Shown piece after piece: positions 33,494 through 43,073 of a stretch of 64,000 bases of DNA. The stretch's first letter is position 1. Each line of letters starts with the position of its first letter. Location of the stretch: assembly GCA_963932955.1 (NCBI GenBank), contig CAWVRK010000009.1, positions 11,590-75,589 on the forward strand, given 5' to 3'. A program made the translations under genes and the position numbers. The notes under the pieces were generated by a model. The model did not search any database. It saw only the letters and a list, made by a program, of their open reading frames with translations, and had not been told where the DNA came from. The DNA is from Flavicella sp963932955. GTDB taxonomy: Bacteria > Bacteroidota > Bacteroidia > Flavobacteriales > Flavobacteriaceae.

Positions 33494-35038
33494 TTATTTG
33501 GTTTTCTCCAACCACTTGGCCAGCGATACTTCATCGTGGATCAAGTTTCTAAGGCTGGCTATGGGCAAACGTTGCTGTTCCATCGTATCTCGATGACGAA
33601 TGGTCACAGTTTCGTCGGTCAACGTTTGATGGTCCACAGTGATGCAAAACGGGGTTCCTGCTGCGTCTTGCCTTCTGTACCGTTTTCCAACAGCGTCTTT
33701 TTCATCGTAGAGTATGTTGAAGTCAAATTTCAATTCCTCAACAATCTTTTTGGCAACTTCAGGCAATCCATCTTTTTTGACCAATGGAAAAATTGCCGCT
33801 TTAGTAGGCGCCAAAACAGCAGGTAATTTTAAAACGGTTCTAGTGGTGCCATTGTCAAGTGCTTCTTCTACCAATGCTTTTGAAAAGACTGCCAAAAACA
33901 AACGGTCCAATCCAACTGAGGTTTCCACTACATAAGGGACATAGCTCTCGCCCAATTCGGGATCGAAATACTGTATTTTTTTTCCAGAATGGGTTTCATG
34001 GGCTTTTAAGTCAAAATCGGTTCGGGAATGGATGCCTTCCAATTCTTTGAATCCAAAAGGAAATTTGAATTCAATGTCTGCGGCGGCATCTGCGTAATGA
34101 GCCAATTTGTCGTGGTCGTGAAAACGGTAGTTGTCAGCGCCTAAACCTAAGGACAGGTGCCATTTCAGTCGGGTTTCTTTCCAATGCTCGTACCATTCTT
34201 TTTGGGTGCCAGGACGTATGAAAAATTGCATCTCCATTTGTTCGAATTCGCGCATGCGAAAGATAAACTGACGTGCAACAATTTCGTTTCGAAAGGCTTT
34301 TCCGGTTTGTGCAATCCCAAAAGGAATTTTCATTCTTCCTGTTTTTTGCACGTTTAAAAAGTTGACAAAAATTCCTTGAGCCGTTTCAGGGCGCAAGTAC
34401 AAGTCCATGGCGGAATCTGCAGAAGCACCTAGTTTGGTACCAAACATCAGGTTGAACTGCTTTACGTCTGTCCAGTTTTTGGACCCGGACAAGGGACAAG
34501 CGATTTCGAGCTCTTCAATCAGGGCTTTTACGTCTGCCAAATTTTCTGCCTCCAAAGACTGTCCCATTCTTTTGAGAATGGCAGCTCCTTTTTCTTGATA
34601 GCCCAACACACGTGGGTTTGTGGCTATGAATTGTGTTTTGTCAAAGGAATCTCCAAAGCGTTTTTGTGCTTTGGCAACTTCTTTTTCTATTTTGGCATCT
34701 AACTTGCCAACATAGTCTTCGATCAAGACATCGGCCCGGTATCTTTTTTTGGAATCTTTATTGTCAATCAACGGGTCGTTGAAGGCATCTACATGCCCGG
34801 AGGCTTTCCATATGGTGGGATGCATAAAAATAGCAGCGTCCAAACCTACGATGTTATCGTTCATTTGCACCATGGATTTCCACCAGTATTCGCGTATGTT
34901 TTTCTTCAGTTCTACCCCGTTTTGAGCGTAGTCATAAACGGCACTCAAGCCGTCGTAAATTTCACTAGACTGAAAGACATATCCGTATTCCTTTGCGTGT
35001 GAAACTACTTTTTTAAATTGATCTTCTTGCTTTGCCAT
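33494..35038 (-). CDS. glyS: glycine--tRNA ligase (dimeric type)
   Basis: This 514-residue class II synthetase of the alpha-2 type, as in archaea, eukaryotes and Bacteroidota, charges tRNA-Gly. Motif 2 GKAFRNEIVARQFIFRMREF and the catalytic ETAQGIFVNF and ETSVGLDRLFLAV segments are present, and the C-terminal anticodon domain follows. A TATTTTTG box ends 4 nt before the ATG, hinting at a leaderless mRNA. Confidence 0.96.
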   Translation of the reverse strand: MAKQEDQFKKVVSHAKEYGYVFQSSEIYDGLSAVYDYAQNGVELKKNIREYWWKSMVQMNDNIVGLDAAIFMHPTIWKASGHVDAFNDPLIDNKDSKKRYRADVLIEDYVGKLDAKIEKEVAKAQKRFGDSFDKTQFIATNPRVLGYQEKGAAILKRMGQSLEAENLADVKALIEELEIACPLSGSKNWTDVKQFNLMFGTKLGASADSAMDLYLRPETAQGIFVNFLNVQKTGRMKIPFGIAQTGKAFRNEIVARQFIFRMREFEQMEMQFFIRPGTQKEWYEHWKETRLKWHLSLGLGADNYRFHDHDKLAHYADAAADIEFKFPFGFKELEGIHSRTDFDLKAHETHSGKKIQYFDPELGESYVPYVVETSVGLDRLFLAVFSKALVEEALDNGTTRTVLKLPAVLAPTKAAIFPLVKKDGLPEVAKKIVEELKFDFNILYDEKDAVGKRYRRQDAAGTPFCITVDHQTLTDETVTIRHRDTMEQQRLPIASLRNLIHDEVSLAKWLEKTK

Positions 35039-35042
35039 GCTG

Positions 35043-35050
35043 CAAAAATA
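35043..35050 (-). promoter_or_regulatory. -7 promoter element directly at the glyS start
   Basis: The minus strand reads TATTTTTG with its last G four nt before the glyS ATG. If used, transcription would begin at or next to the start codon. Confidence 0.5.
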
Positions 35051-35133
35051 AGTAATTTCATTTGTTTTGCAGGATTTTTTTTGGAGGATTGGAAGGGTGG
35101 TTTTAGAGGCTATGTAGTCTGTGAAATGAGGGC

Positions 35134-35170
35134 AAAAAAAAAGAGTGAAGTTTCCCTCACTCTTTTTTTT
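35134..35170 (-). terminator. rho-independent terminator of the coiled-coil protein gene
   Basis: A 14-bp stem (35135-35148 and 35157-35170) with GAGTGA/TCACTC at its core and A/T runs outside, loop AGTTTCCC, is followed by T residues on the minus strand. It begins 15 bp after the gene's stop codon. Confidence 0.88.
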
Positions 35171-35184
35171 GTATTTGTTTTTTT

Positions 35185-36081
35185 TTAGAAAATCCCCAAA
35201 AAGGATTCCTTCAGTGTGAGCGTTGTCGTTCCAACAACGTTTGCGTCTAAGTATGCAGCAACTGTATAAGTTCCTTTGCTCAAGGTTCCTTTTTCTACAG
35301 CGACATCAAAGACAACATCTGTTTCCTTATTTTGGTAGTTGACAGTAGCCACATCCGAGTAAGATACGTCTGTACCTCCTGCATTGAATGTTCCTTTAGA
35401 AGCTACGACAGCTCCACTTGCATCTTCAATTACAAAATAAACTTGTTTTTCTCCACTTACTGCAATTTCATTTGCGTCGATGATCATAGAGATTTGGAAT
35501 GCTGTTGTCTTTTTGTATCGGTTTGTTTCTTTCAAAGTACCGCTACTCAATTTTTTCATGGACACTGCAGTCAAATCATCTCCTGTCAATACAGCTGCGA
35601 TAGCTACTTTTGAAGTCAATTCTTTGTTTTCAGAAGTTAACTCTTCGTTGGCTGCAGTTTGTGTAACGATCGTTTCGTTCGCAACTACAAGTTCTCCGTT
35701 CAGTTTGGTGTTTTCCAATGACAAGGCTTCCAGTTGTGCAAACAATTCTTTGTTTTGTTGTTGCAATTTGTATACTTTATTTTTGTAGCGTCTGATCAGT
35801 TTGTAGCTAGTTTTCTTTTCGCTGTTCAAAGAATCTCTGTAAGAAATGATGTCTGCACGTGCAGCAGTCAATTCATCGTTCAAAGAAGTGTTTTCTACCA
35901 ACTTCGCATCGTACTGAACGATCATTGATGTCAATTCAGTTTGAATTGCTGTCTTTTCAGTTTCCAATCCTGTTTGAATCTCTGAGTGTTGTGCATTTGC
36001 ATACAAAGCATAACCAATTGCTGCAACAAGTAAAACCGCTAATACGATAACGATTGATTTTCCTGAATTTTTATTTTCCAT
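35185..36081 (-). CDS. membrane-anchored coiled-coil protein of unknown function
   Basis: A 298-residue protein with one N-terminal membrane anchor (about residues 9-29), a long coiled coil with heptad-like repeats (about 35-160) and a C-terminal beta-rich domain of about 120 residues that includes FVIEDASGAVVASKGTFNAGG, seen as VYFVIEDASGAVVASKG. The same architecture is frequent in flavobacterial genomes but without an assigned role. The domain is probably in the periplasm. It is monocistronic with its own promoter and a strong terminator, and the codon pattern suggests good expression; that is an inference. Confidence 0.8.
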   Translation of the reverse strand: MENKNSGKSIVIVLAVLLVAAIGYALYANAQHSEIQTGLETEKTAIQTELTSMIVQYDAKLVENTSLNDELTAARADIISYRDSLNSEKKTSYKLIRRYKNKVYKLQQQNKELFAQLEALSLENTKLNGELVVANETIVTQTAANEELTSENKELTSKVAIAAVLTGDDLTAVSMKKLSSGTLKETNRYKKTTAFQISMIIDANEIAVSGEKQVYFVIEDASGAVVASKGTFNAGGTDVSYSDVATVNYQNKETDVVFDVAVEKGTLSKGTYTVAAYLDANVVGTTTLTLKESFLGIF

Positions 36082-36112
36082 GTTTAAGAATTTATTTTCA
36101 TGTTTTGAAGTG

Positions 36113-36120
36113 CAAAATTA
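36113..36120 (-). promoter_or_regulatory. -7 promoter element of the coiled-coil protein gene
   Basis: The minus strand reads TAATTTTG, matching TAnnTTTG, 31 nt before the ATG at 36081. Confidence 0.5.
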
Positions 36121-36210
36121 ACATTAATAATGATAATTCCTATAAAATTAACAATATTGATTGGCTTCCCAACAATTAAAACTCAAATTTTAGGTACTTT
36201 TATAAGAAAA

Positions 36211-36915
36211 ATGCGTGTCTTGTTCTTAAAAGACCTTTGGAACTTATTTTTTCCAGACTTGTGTTGTGGCTGCCACAAGCAGTTGACTCGAAACGAAACG
36301 CTTCTTTGTGTTCATTGTCGACACGACCTGCCTTTTGCAGGCCTTTCGAATCTCAAAGAAAATTCTTTGGAAAGGGCTTTTTACGGACGCCTACCGATCA
36401 CAAGTGCAACTGCGCTTTTTGCATTCCATAAAAAAGGAAAAATACAGCAACTCATTCACCTGTTGAAATATCAAAATCGCCAAGACATCGGCGTTTTTAT
36501 GGGAACTCTTCTGTCCAGAGAACTTTTGGAAAGCGATCGCTTTCAAGACATCGACCTGGTCCTTCCAGTTCCACTTCATCCAAAACAATTCAAAAAACGG
36601 GGTTACAACCAACTGACACTGTTAGGCAAAGAAATGGCAAAAAATCTCAAATGTCCTTATCTAGAAAAAATCTTAATCCGAACGACTTCGGCAAAAACAC
36701 AGACCAAAAGAAGAAGAACGGACCGTTTTAGAAACACCTCCCTCTCCTTTGAGGTGACTGACTGCTCTTTGTTAGAAAACAAACACGTATTGCTCATTGA
36801 CGATGTGATTACGACAGGCGCCACCTTGGAAGCTTGCTGCAGCGCTTTGTTAAAAGCCAAAAACGTCCAACTCAGCATCGCAGCCATTGCCTGTCCTCAA
36901 GAGTACTGCATTTGA
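36211..36915 (+). CDS. ComF family phosphoribosyltransferase-like protein
   Basis: The 234-residue protein starts with a zinc-ribbon-like cysteine set (LCCGCHKQ, LLCVHCRHDLPF) and ends with a type I phosphoribosyltransferase domain whose PRPP loop is HVLLIDDVITTGATLEAC. ComF proteins act in DNA uptake in competent bacteria; the PRTase activity is not established. ATG 36211 (MRVLFLKDLW) is taken as the start; 27 upstream codons are in frame but unlike the family. It is plus-strand and alone. Confidence 0.88.
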   Translation: MRVLFLKDLWNLFFPDLCCGCHKQLTRNETLLCVHCRHDLPFAGLSNLKENSLERAFYGRLPITSATALFAFHKKGKIQQLIHLLKYQNRQDIGVFMGTLLSRELLESDRFQDIDLVLPVPLHPKQFKKRGYNQLTLLGKEMAKNLKCPYLEKILIRTTSAKTQTKRRRTDRFRNTSLSFEVTDCSLLENKHVLLIDDVITTGATLEACCSALLKAKNVQLSIAAIACPQEYCI

Positions 36916-37023
36916 ACCCTAGCTTAAAAAGCACTTTCTTATTTCGAGAATCTACTTAAGATTTTGTATTCTTGCTTTGAAATAAATTGTTACTTTGTAA
37001 TTTAAAACACCAAACACCTTTTT

Positions 37024-38685
37024 GTGAAAAATTTACTTCTTTTGTTTACGGTCTTGATTTTGACAGCAGGCCTCACGTCCAATTGCGCGCGAAAAGGAAA
37101 TCCAATGGGAGGGCCAAAAGACAGTATTTCTCCAGTCATGGTGACGGCAAATCCTGCCTATAAATCTATTCATTTCAAATCCAAAAAAATAAAGTTGGAC
37201 TTTGACGAATACGTAAAATTCAAAGACCTCAACAAACAGCTGATTGTTTCGCCGCCTCTAAACCATCCTTCCCTCATCAAGCCCTCAGGAACTGCGAGCA
37301 AAACCATCAGCATTGAAATCATGGATACCCTAAAAGAAAACACCACCTATGCTTTTAATTTCGGCAACAGCATCGTCGACAACAACGAAGGCAATCGTTT
37401 GGGGAGTTTTAAATATGTGTTTTCGACAGGGAGTTATGTAGATTCCTTAGAAGTGAAAGGGGTGGTTTCGGATGCCTTTGAAGAAGAAGTAGCTGATAAT
37501 ATTACCGTTCTTTTGTATGAAATAGACAGCAGCTATACCGATTCGCTGGTGTACAAAGAAAAACCGGATTATGTGACAAGCACCTTAGATTCGGTTTCTT
37601 TTGACTTGACGAACATCAAGAAGGGCAGCTATCAAATGATCGCCTTAAACGATTACAACAGCAATTACCTCTTCAACCCTAAACAAGACCAAATTGCTTT
37701 TGTCAAAAACCCCGTGAAAATTCCTACAGAAAAGGCGTTTCACTTGCGTATGTTTTCCGAAACCCCACCCTTCCAACTGAAACGCCCTCTGGAAAGTGGC
37801 GTTGGAAAAATCATCTTTGGCTTTGAAGGAAACGCAAGACCCCTCGATATCAAACTCTTGACGACAACCCCAGACGCGTTTAAAAGTTTTGTCAACCTTG
37901 AAAAAGAGACGGACACCTTGAATTATTGGTATGTGCCTTTTGAAACCGATTCTTTGCAATTTCAAGTGACTGCAAAAAATCTTGACACCTTGTTTACGGT
38001 GCAACTTCGCACGTCCAAAATGGACTCCTTGACCCTCAGTGCCATTTACAGCAGAACCCTACACCCCAAAGACACATTTGCACTCGAGAGTAACATTCCC
38101 TTAGAATCCATAGACCCCTCACAAATAAGATTGTTTGACAAAGACACCCTACAAGTAAATTTTTCGCCTTTTTTAAACAGCTCCAAAATGAAAATATCGC
38201 TGGACTTTCAAAGAAAACCAAAAGAAGACTACCTGTTGGAAATCCTTCCAAACGCTGTGGTGGACTTTTACGGATCCACAAACGACACCCTGGTCTACCG
38301 CTTGAAAACCTTGGATAATGAAGCATATGGCGCTATTGAAATGGACGTACAAGGCCTCCCTAACACAGCCCTAATCGCTGAATTGTTCACCGAAAAAGAA
38401 GGTGTGATCGAGCGGCAGTTTTCAAATGGGAAAAACCTATTTGTCTTTGAGCAACTTGTGCCAAAAACCTATAAATTTCGCGTGATTTCGGACTCAAACA
38501 AGAATGGGAAATGGGATACAGGAAGCTTTCTGAAAAAGTTGCAACCCGAAGAAGTGTTTTATTACCCTCAAGAAATCAAACTTAGAGCCAATTGGACCGT
38601 CAATGAAACTTTTGTTTTGGAACCTCAACCTTCAATTATAGTGCCTGTGGCGAAAGATTCTTTGCGCCAAATAAACTCAGACTAA
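37024..38685 (+). CDS. Ig-like (SbsA-type) domain lipoprotein
   Basis: The 553-residue protein starts at a GTG with a lipoprotein-like signal, cysteine 21 following LTSN. It has an Ig-like/SbsA domain early (PAYKSIHFKSKKIKLDFDEY seen as SIHFKSKKIKLDFDEY), then beta-rich repeats, matching a flavobacterial Ig-like lipoprotein family of unknown function. It may lie in the outer membrane facing the periplasm or surface. The lipobox -1 residue is Asn rather than Gly/Ala/Ser, so processing is not certain. Its last codons overlap those of the convergent DinB-like gene by 9 bp. Confidence 0.8.
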   Translation: MKNLLLLFTVLILTAGLTSNCARKGNPMGGPKDSISPVMVTANPAYKSIHFKSKKIKLDFDEYVKFKDLNKQLIVSPPLNHPSLIKPSGTASKTISIEIMDTLKENTTYAFNFGNSIVDNNEGNRLGSFKYVFSTGSYVDSLEVKGVVSDAFEEEVADNITVLLYEIDSSYTDSLVYKEKPDYVTSTLDSVSFDLTNIKKGSYQMIALNDYNSNYLFNPKQDQIAFVKNPVKIPTEKAFHLRMFSETPPFQLKRPLESGVGKIIFGFEGNARPLDIKLLTTTPDAFKSFVNLEKETDTLNYWYVPFETDSLQFQVTAKNLDTLFTVQLRTSKMDSLTLSAIYSRTLHPKDTFALESNIPLESIDPSQIRLFDKDTLQVNFSPFLNSSKMKISLDFQRKPKEDYLLEILPNAVVDFYGSTNDTLVYRLKTLDNEAYGAIEMDVQGLPNTALIAELFTEKEGVIERQFSNGKNLFVFEQLVPKTYKFRVISDSNKNGKWDTGSFLKKLQPEEVFYYPQEIKLRANWTVNETFVLEPQPSIIVPVAKDSLRQINSD

Positions 38686-39132
38686 TTTTTTCAAAGACAG
38701 TACCACGCCCAAATGAATTCCTTCGTGAAAAGCATTGAAACTGAGGGCTTCTTCAATATTAGAAAGAACGATTCCAACACTTGTCGTGTAGGGCGTATAG
38801 TTTTTGAAAAGTCCTGCTTTAAGGTCTTTTTCCAAGGCCAAAGGGAGCGCGACAAACAAGGATTTAATTGCCTCAAAATTTTGTTGAGAAAGCGCTTTGG
38901 AAGGCACCGATCCCTTTTGAAAACTTTGAATCATATCCTCGGGAACCGCACAAGGCAATCCCGACAATTTGTAGCACAGCAGTTGCTGGGTCACAACCAA
39001 GTGAGCCAAGTTCCAAGCAATGCTATTTCGGTGACCCTTTGGAATGGTATTGACCTGTTCGAGTGTCAAACCTTCAATGATTTTTAAAAGAAGAGCTCTC
39101 GTTTTGCCGAGATGTGCCAATGGAATGTTCAT
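38677..39132 (-). CDS. DinB-like family protein
   Basis: A 151-residue all-helical protein with the DinB/YfiT pattern: IAWNLAHLVVTQ, and FHEGIHLGVVL near the C-terminus supplies the metal-site histidines. Such proteins are often thiol-dependent transferases or of unknown role. Nothing in its context narrows this. The 3' end overlaps the upstream lipoprotein gene by 9 bp in convergent orientation. Confidence 0.8.
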   Translation of the reverse strand: MNIPLAHLGKTRALLLKIIEGLTLEQVNTIPKGHRNSIAWNLAHLVVTQQLLCYKLSGLPCAVPEDMIQSFQKGSVPSKALSQQNFEAIKSLFVALPLALEKDLKAGLFKNYTPYTTSVGIVLSNIEEALSFNAFHEGIHLGVVLSLKKLV

Positions 39133-39193
39133 GGACGTGTTTTTAGTTTGAAAATTTTCGATAAAAGTATCAAATTTTAAATAGAAAATCGGC

Positions 39194-39201
39194 TATTTTT
39201 G
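39194..39201 (+). promoter_or_regulatory. -7 promoter element of the ArsC-like gene
   Basis: TATTTTTG matches TAnnTTTG and lies 37 nt before the ATG at 39239. Confidence 0.5.
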
Positions 39202-39238
39202 AGAGCGATCAAATAGGACTTTGAGGCTTTTACAACGT

Positions 39239-39616
39239 ATGAAAAAAATATACCATTTGAAAACTTGCGACACATGTCGCAAGATCTTAAAAAACAGCAA
39301 CTTGGAAGGTGTGAAACTTCAAAACATCAAAGAGACTCCTGTCACAGAAAAACAGCTAGAAGAAATGCACACTTTGGCAGGTAGCTATGAAGCCTTGTTG
39401 AACAAACGCGCGAGGATCTACAAAGAAATGGGATTGAAAGATCAAGTCTTGACTGAAACTGCTTGTAAAGAATTGATTTTAGGAGAATACACCTTCTTAA
39501 AAAGACCCGTGGCCATTTTAGACAAAGTTATTTTTGTTGGAAACAGCAAAAAAGTAGTCGAAGCCATGCAGCGTGCATTGGAACAAAAAACAAGCACCTC
39601 TCCTCTTTGTGACTAG
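39239..39616 (+). CDS. ArsC/Spx family thioredoxin-fold protein
   Basis: A 125-residue protein of the ArsC/YffB/Spx superfamily, with a CDTC redox motif (residues 10-13, KTCDTCRKIL) and FLKRPVAILDKVIFVGNSK, the family's Arg-Pro motif. No ars operon genes are close by, so arsenate reduction is only one option and a regulatory or glutathione-linked role is equally possible. ATG 39239 is used since the 6 upstream residues are unsupported. It converges with DUF4254, leaving one base between the stop codons. Confidence 0.85.
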   Translation: MKKIYHLKTCDTCRKILKNSNLEGVKLQNIKETPVTEKQLEEMHTLAGSYEALLNKRARIYKEMGLKDQVLTETACKELILGEYTFLKRPVAILDKVIFVGNSKKVVEAMQRALEQKTSTSPLCD

Positions 39617-39617
39617 G

Positions 39618-40220
39618 CTATTTTTTGGCGTATAGCATTGGATTCAACGCTTCGTCGTTGTACATTTTCATCTGTTTGTACACTTTCATAAACTTGTCGC
39701 CGCTTTCAATATCAGCAATCAAATCATCGATGGCTGTGGAAAGGTCTCTTCTTTGTTCTAATAAAATAGTGAGTTTTTCTTGGCAGTTGGTCTTGTGGGT
39801 TTCAGAAGCCGAAGTTCTGTTCGCTTCTTCACGCATGTGGTATATTTTCAAAGCCAATATCGACAAGCGGTCTATTGCCCAAGCAGGGCTTTCAGAATTG
39901 ATTTTTGCGTCGGGCTTTGCAGCTACTTCTGTGTATTTGTGTAAAAAATAACTGTCTACATATTCGACCATGTCGGTGCGGTCTTGGTTGGAAGCATCTA
40001 TTTTTCTCTTTAAGGCCAAAGCTTCAATCGGATCGATTTCTGGCAATCGGATGATGTCTTCGTAATGCCATTGTACCGTGTCTATCCAGCATTTTCGATA
40101 GAGTAAATGTTCCAAAGTATTTGCCTCGTATGGGTTTTCAAAAGACTGGTCTACACTGTCAATTTCATGGTATTTGGAAATTACTTTGTCAAAAATCTGG
40201 TTGTAAGCTGCTGCTTTCAT
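39618..40220 (-). CDS. DUF4254 family protein
   Basis: A 200-residue soluble helical protein with the hallmark segments QWHYEDIIRLPEIDP and AWAIDRLSILALKIYHM. DUF4254 genes are Bacteroidota-specific and often lie next to glycosyltransferases; here the GT9 gene is 34 kb away. The role is unknown. It has its own -7 box at 40280-40287, although it directly follows the next gene upstream (54 bp). Confidence 0.82.
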   Translation of the reverse strand: MKAAAYNQIFDKVISKYHEIDSVDQSFENPYEANTLEHLLYRKCWIDTVQWHYEDIIRLPEIDPIEALALKRKIDASNQDRTDMVEYVDSYFLHKYTEVAAKPDAKINSESPAWAIDRLSILALKIYHMREEANRTSASETHKTNCQEKLTILLEQRRDLSTAIDDLIADIESGDKFMKVYKQMKMYNDEALNPMLYAKK

Positions 40221-40274
40221 TTTTTGCTTTTTCGTTTTTATATGATCACAAAAAGTCCTTGTGAATTTTTCAAT

Positions 40275-41015
40275 TTAGGCAAATTTACGAGTAATTAATG
40301 TAACAAAGCGTTCCTCATAAGCTTCTTTTCCGATCCAATCGTAATCGGGTTTTACCGTCTTGTTCAAAAATTTATTGGCGTCCTTTTCTGTTTTAAAAGA
40401 ATTGAGCTGGGATACAACCCGGTTGAAATCTTCTTGGCTTCCCTCAAACAGGTGTTTTACAAAAGCGATTCGGTCATTGAGCCCTATTTGCAAGTTGCTG
40501 TGCACCAATTTGTCGTTCAATGATTTTCGTTGAGGTTCTTCCACTCGAATTGCTTTCTCAAACATTTCATTGGCCACATCAACGGAAATGGTGTCCTTGA
40601 GTTCTTCTTCCAAAGTGGTGTTGCCTAGTTGAGTACGGTCTGGTTTGGAAGTTTTGGTTTCTACAGAGAACAAATCTTCTTTAGGTGGCGGCGGTGGAGA
40701 TTGTTTCACGGGCTTGCTTTTTGATGCTGCTTTCTTATCCTTTTCTTTGGGAGGAACAGCTGCTGTTGCAAGTTTTTCTTCAGGATTGTCTACCGATTTG
40801 GACTCCTCGATACGGGTGATTTTCTCCAAAATTTCTTCTTTTGTCTCTGTGGCATTCGGAGTGGTTTGCAGATAGCGGTCTACAAAAGCTAAAACCGACA
40901 ATTTTTCATAAGCGTCTTTGGCTCTTTGTTGCAAAGCGACCACATCGGCTTTGTTTTTCATCTGTAAAATTCCATGAGCGATGCTCACCAATTCTGCTTC
41001 TATTTTTTTGTGCAT
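40275..41015 (-). CDS. conserved hypothetical protein with proline-rich linker
   Basis: A 246-residue cytosolic protein. The N-terminal third is helical with many lysines and glutamates, followed by a disordered stretch with a run of five prolines (QSPPPPPKEDLF) and a C-terminal helical region with DKLVHSNLQIGLNDRIAFVKHLFEGS. The pattern recurs in flavobacteria without an assigned function. It heads a minus-strand pair with DUF4254 and is divergent from tdk. Confidence 0.78.
   Translation of the reverse strand: MHKKIEAELVSIAHGILQMKNKADVVALQQRAKDAYEKLSVLAFVDRYLQTTPNATETKEEILEKITRIEESKSVDNPEEKLATAAVPPKEKDKKAASKSKPVKQSPPPPPKEDLFSVETKTSKPDRTQLGNTTLEEELKDTISVDVANEMFEKAIRVEEPQRKSLNDKLVHSNLQIGLNDRIAFVKHLFEGSQEDFNRVVSQLNSFKTEKDANKFLNKTVKPDYDWIGKEAYEERFVTLITRKFA
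40280..40287 (-). promoter_or_regulatory. -7 promoter element of DUF4254 gene
   Basis: The minus strand reads TAAATTTG, matching TAnnTTTG, at the 3' end of the upstream gene and 59 nt before the DUF4254 ATG. Confidence 0.5.
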
Positions 41016-41057
41016 AACTTGATGTATTTAGTATGGCTGTACTTGTATTAATTTTGA

Positions 41058-41065
41058 TAAATTTG
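41058..41065 (+). promoter_or_regulatory. -7 promoter element of tdk-alr
   Basis: TAAATTTG matches TAnnTTTG, 56 nt before the tdk ATG. A second match TAATTTTG overlaps just upstream (41049-41056), so the start site is ambiguous. Confidence 0.5.
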
Positions 41066-41121
41066 TGAAGGGTTGTTTAGAAAATTTCGACACTTCTCCA
41101 TACACGATTTAAAATTACAAA

Positions 41122-41727
41122 ATGTTTCTTGAAAATAACGTAAATCAGACAGAACAATTTGGGTGGATCGAAGTAATCAGTGGCTCGATGTTTTCCGGAA
41201 AAACAGAAGAGCTGATTCGCAGACTTCGACGCGCAAAAATCGCCAAACAAAAAGTGGAAATATTCAAGCCGTCCATCGACGCTCGCTACGACCCAGAAAA
41301 GATCGTCTCTCACAACGCCAACGAAATCCGCTCGACACCTGTACCCGCTTCCTCCAACATCTCCTTATTGGCCAATGATGTTGACGTGGTTGGCATTGAC
41401 GAGGCCCAGTTTTTCGACGATGAGATTGTCACCGTCTGCAACGACTTGGCCAACCGAGGCATTCGCGTGATCGTGGCTGGCTTGGACATGGATTTCAAAG
41501 GCAAGCCCTTTGGGCCGATGCCGGCGCTTATGGCTACTGCCGAATACGTCACCAAAGTACATGCTGTCTGCACAAAGACAGGCAACCTGGCTCACTTTAG
41601 CCATCGAAAAACCGCAGATGAAAACTTGGTCATGCTCGGCGAAATCGAAGAATACGAACCTTTGAGCAGGGCTGCCTTTTTCAAAGAAAGGAACACGAAC
41701 AAGTCGGACTCAAAAAAGAAAAAATGA
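41122..41727 (+). CDS. tdk: thymidine kinase
   Basis: A 201-residue type II thymidine kinase that salvages thymidine to dTMP. The P-loop is ISGSMFSGKTEELIRRL (about 20-36), with VVGIDEAQFFDD as the Walker B and catalytic segment. The zinc-lasso is degenerate, AVCTKTGNLAHFSHRKT, with only one of the usual cysteines near that site, as is common in flavobacterial enzymes. Its stop overlaps the alr start by 4 bp (ATGA). Confidence 0.95.
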   Translation: MFLENNVNQTEQFGWIEVISGSMFSGKTEELIRRLRRAKIAKQKVEIFKPSIDARYDPEKIVSHNANEIRSTPVPASSNISLLANDVDVVGIDEAQFFDDEIVTVCNDLANRGIRVIVAGLDMDFKGKPFGPMPALMATAEYVTKVHAVCTKTGNLAHFSHRKTADENLVMLGEIEEYEPLSRAAFFKERNTNKSDSKKKK

Positions 41728-42839
41728 CAAAACTCAGCCCTGTAAACGTTCTTGAAATTGACCTCGACGCAATCCTTCACAACCTTCATTATTTTAAGAG
41801 CAAGCTGCAAACTCACACCAAGGTATTGGCTGTAGTCAAAGCTTTTTCTTACGGACTTGATGCGGTTACAATTGCGCGGTTTTTGGAAAAAATCAAGGTA
41901 GATTACCTCGCAGTCGCTTATGCTTCCGAGGGAGTAGCACTCAGAAAAGCTGGGGTGCAGTTGCCTGTCTTGGTATTGCACCCGCAAGTCCCAAACTTCC
42001 AAACACTTATTGACTATCAGTTGGAGCCCAACCTCTATTCCTTTTACACCTTGGATGCCTTTGTCAAGATTGCGAAAAAAAACCACCTAAAAGACTATCC
42101 TACCCATCTCAAATTCAACACAGGCTTGAATCGATTGGGTTTTAAAGAAGAAGATCTCTCACAAATACTCGAGGTATTAAAAGATAGCGCCATCCTAAAA
42201 ATCCAATCTGTATTTTCACATTTGGCTGCGAGTGAAGATGCGAGTGAAAAAGAATTTACCAAAAACCAAATCGACCAATTTTCCAACCTGACAACGCAGC
42301 TTCAAAAACAGTTGGACTACCGACCTATTTTACACCTATCCAACACCTCTGGAGTACTGAATTATGCCGAAGGGCATTTTGACATGGTGCGTTTGGGCAT
42401 TGGTTTGTACGGCTTTGGAAACACTCCTGAAGAAACCAGCAACCTGAAAAATGTTGGATCCCTAAAATCCATCATTTCTCAAATTCACGTACTTGAAAAA
42501 GGAACCTCTTTGGGATACAATAGGGCTTTTGTCGCAGTGAAAACTACGCGAACCGCTACCATTCCCGTCGGCCATGCAGATGGAATTTCAAGAAGCCTTG
42601 GCAACGGAGTGGGATCGGTACAAATTCACCATCAGAAGTGTGCCATCTTAGGAAATGTATGCATGGACATGCTCCTGGTCGATGTCACGGAAATTCACTG
42701 CAAAGAAGGGGATCCGGTGGTGCTTTTTGACTCACAAGAAACTGTCGAAGAATGGGCGGAGAAATCCAACACCATATCCTATGAAATCTTGACAGGCATC
42801 TCTCAGCGAATCCCAAGAAAAATAAAAGGAGGCTCTTAA
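41724..42839 (+). CDS. alr: alanine racemase
   Basis: The 371-residue PLP enzyme makes D-alanine for peptidoglycan. The PLP lysine is in VLAVVKAFSYGLDA (about residue 34-47) and the catalytic tyrosine in SLGYNRAFVA. It overlaps tdk by 4 bp, so the two are translationally coupled. A hairpin terminator with a plus-strand T tract lies at 43074-43105, inside the end of the convergent rsmI gene. Confidence 0.95.
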   Translation: MTKLSPVNVLEIDLDAILHNLHYFKSKLQTHTKVLAVVKAFSYGLDAVTIARFLEKIKVDYLAVAYASEGVALRKAGVQLPVLVLHPQVPNFQTLIDYQLEPNLYSFYTLDAFVKIAKKNHLKDYPTHLKFNTGLNRLGFKEEDLSQILEVLKDSAILKIQSVFSHLAASEDASEKEFTKNQIDQFSNLTTQLQKQLDYRPILHLSNTSGVLNYAEGHFDMVRLGIGLYGFGNTPEETSNLKNVGSLKSIISQIHVLEKGTSLGYNRAFVAVKTTRTATIPVGHADGISRSLGNGVGSVQIHHQKCAILGNVCMDMLLVDVTEIHCKEGDPVVLFDSQETVEEWAEKSNTISYEILTGISQRIPRKIKGGS

Positions 42840-43073
42840 AAATTACAGCAGGCCCTGCTATTTAAAAAAGTAAAAAAAATATTTTTGCTTGTCTCTAAAA
42901 AAATCCCTTTTGGCGACAAAAAACAACTCTTTGTCGAAAAAAAAAGGAAATCAGCATTCTTTGGATGTATATTTGATTGAAGAACTAGACACGAATTTCT
43001 AAACTTGTTTTAGAATTTTTCATAAAAGTTACAGAGTGCAATTTTCTATTAGGGTTAGCGAAAATTGTTTAAT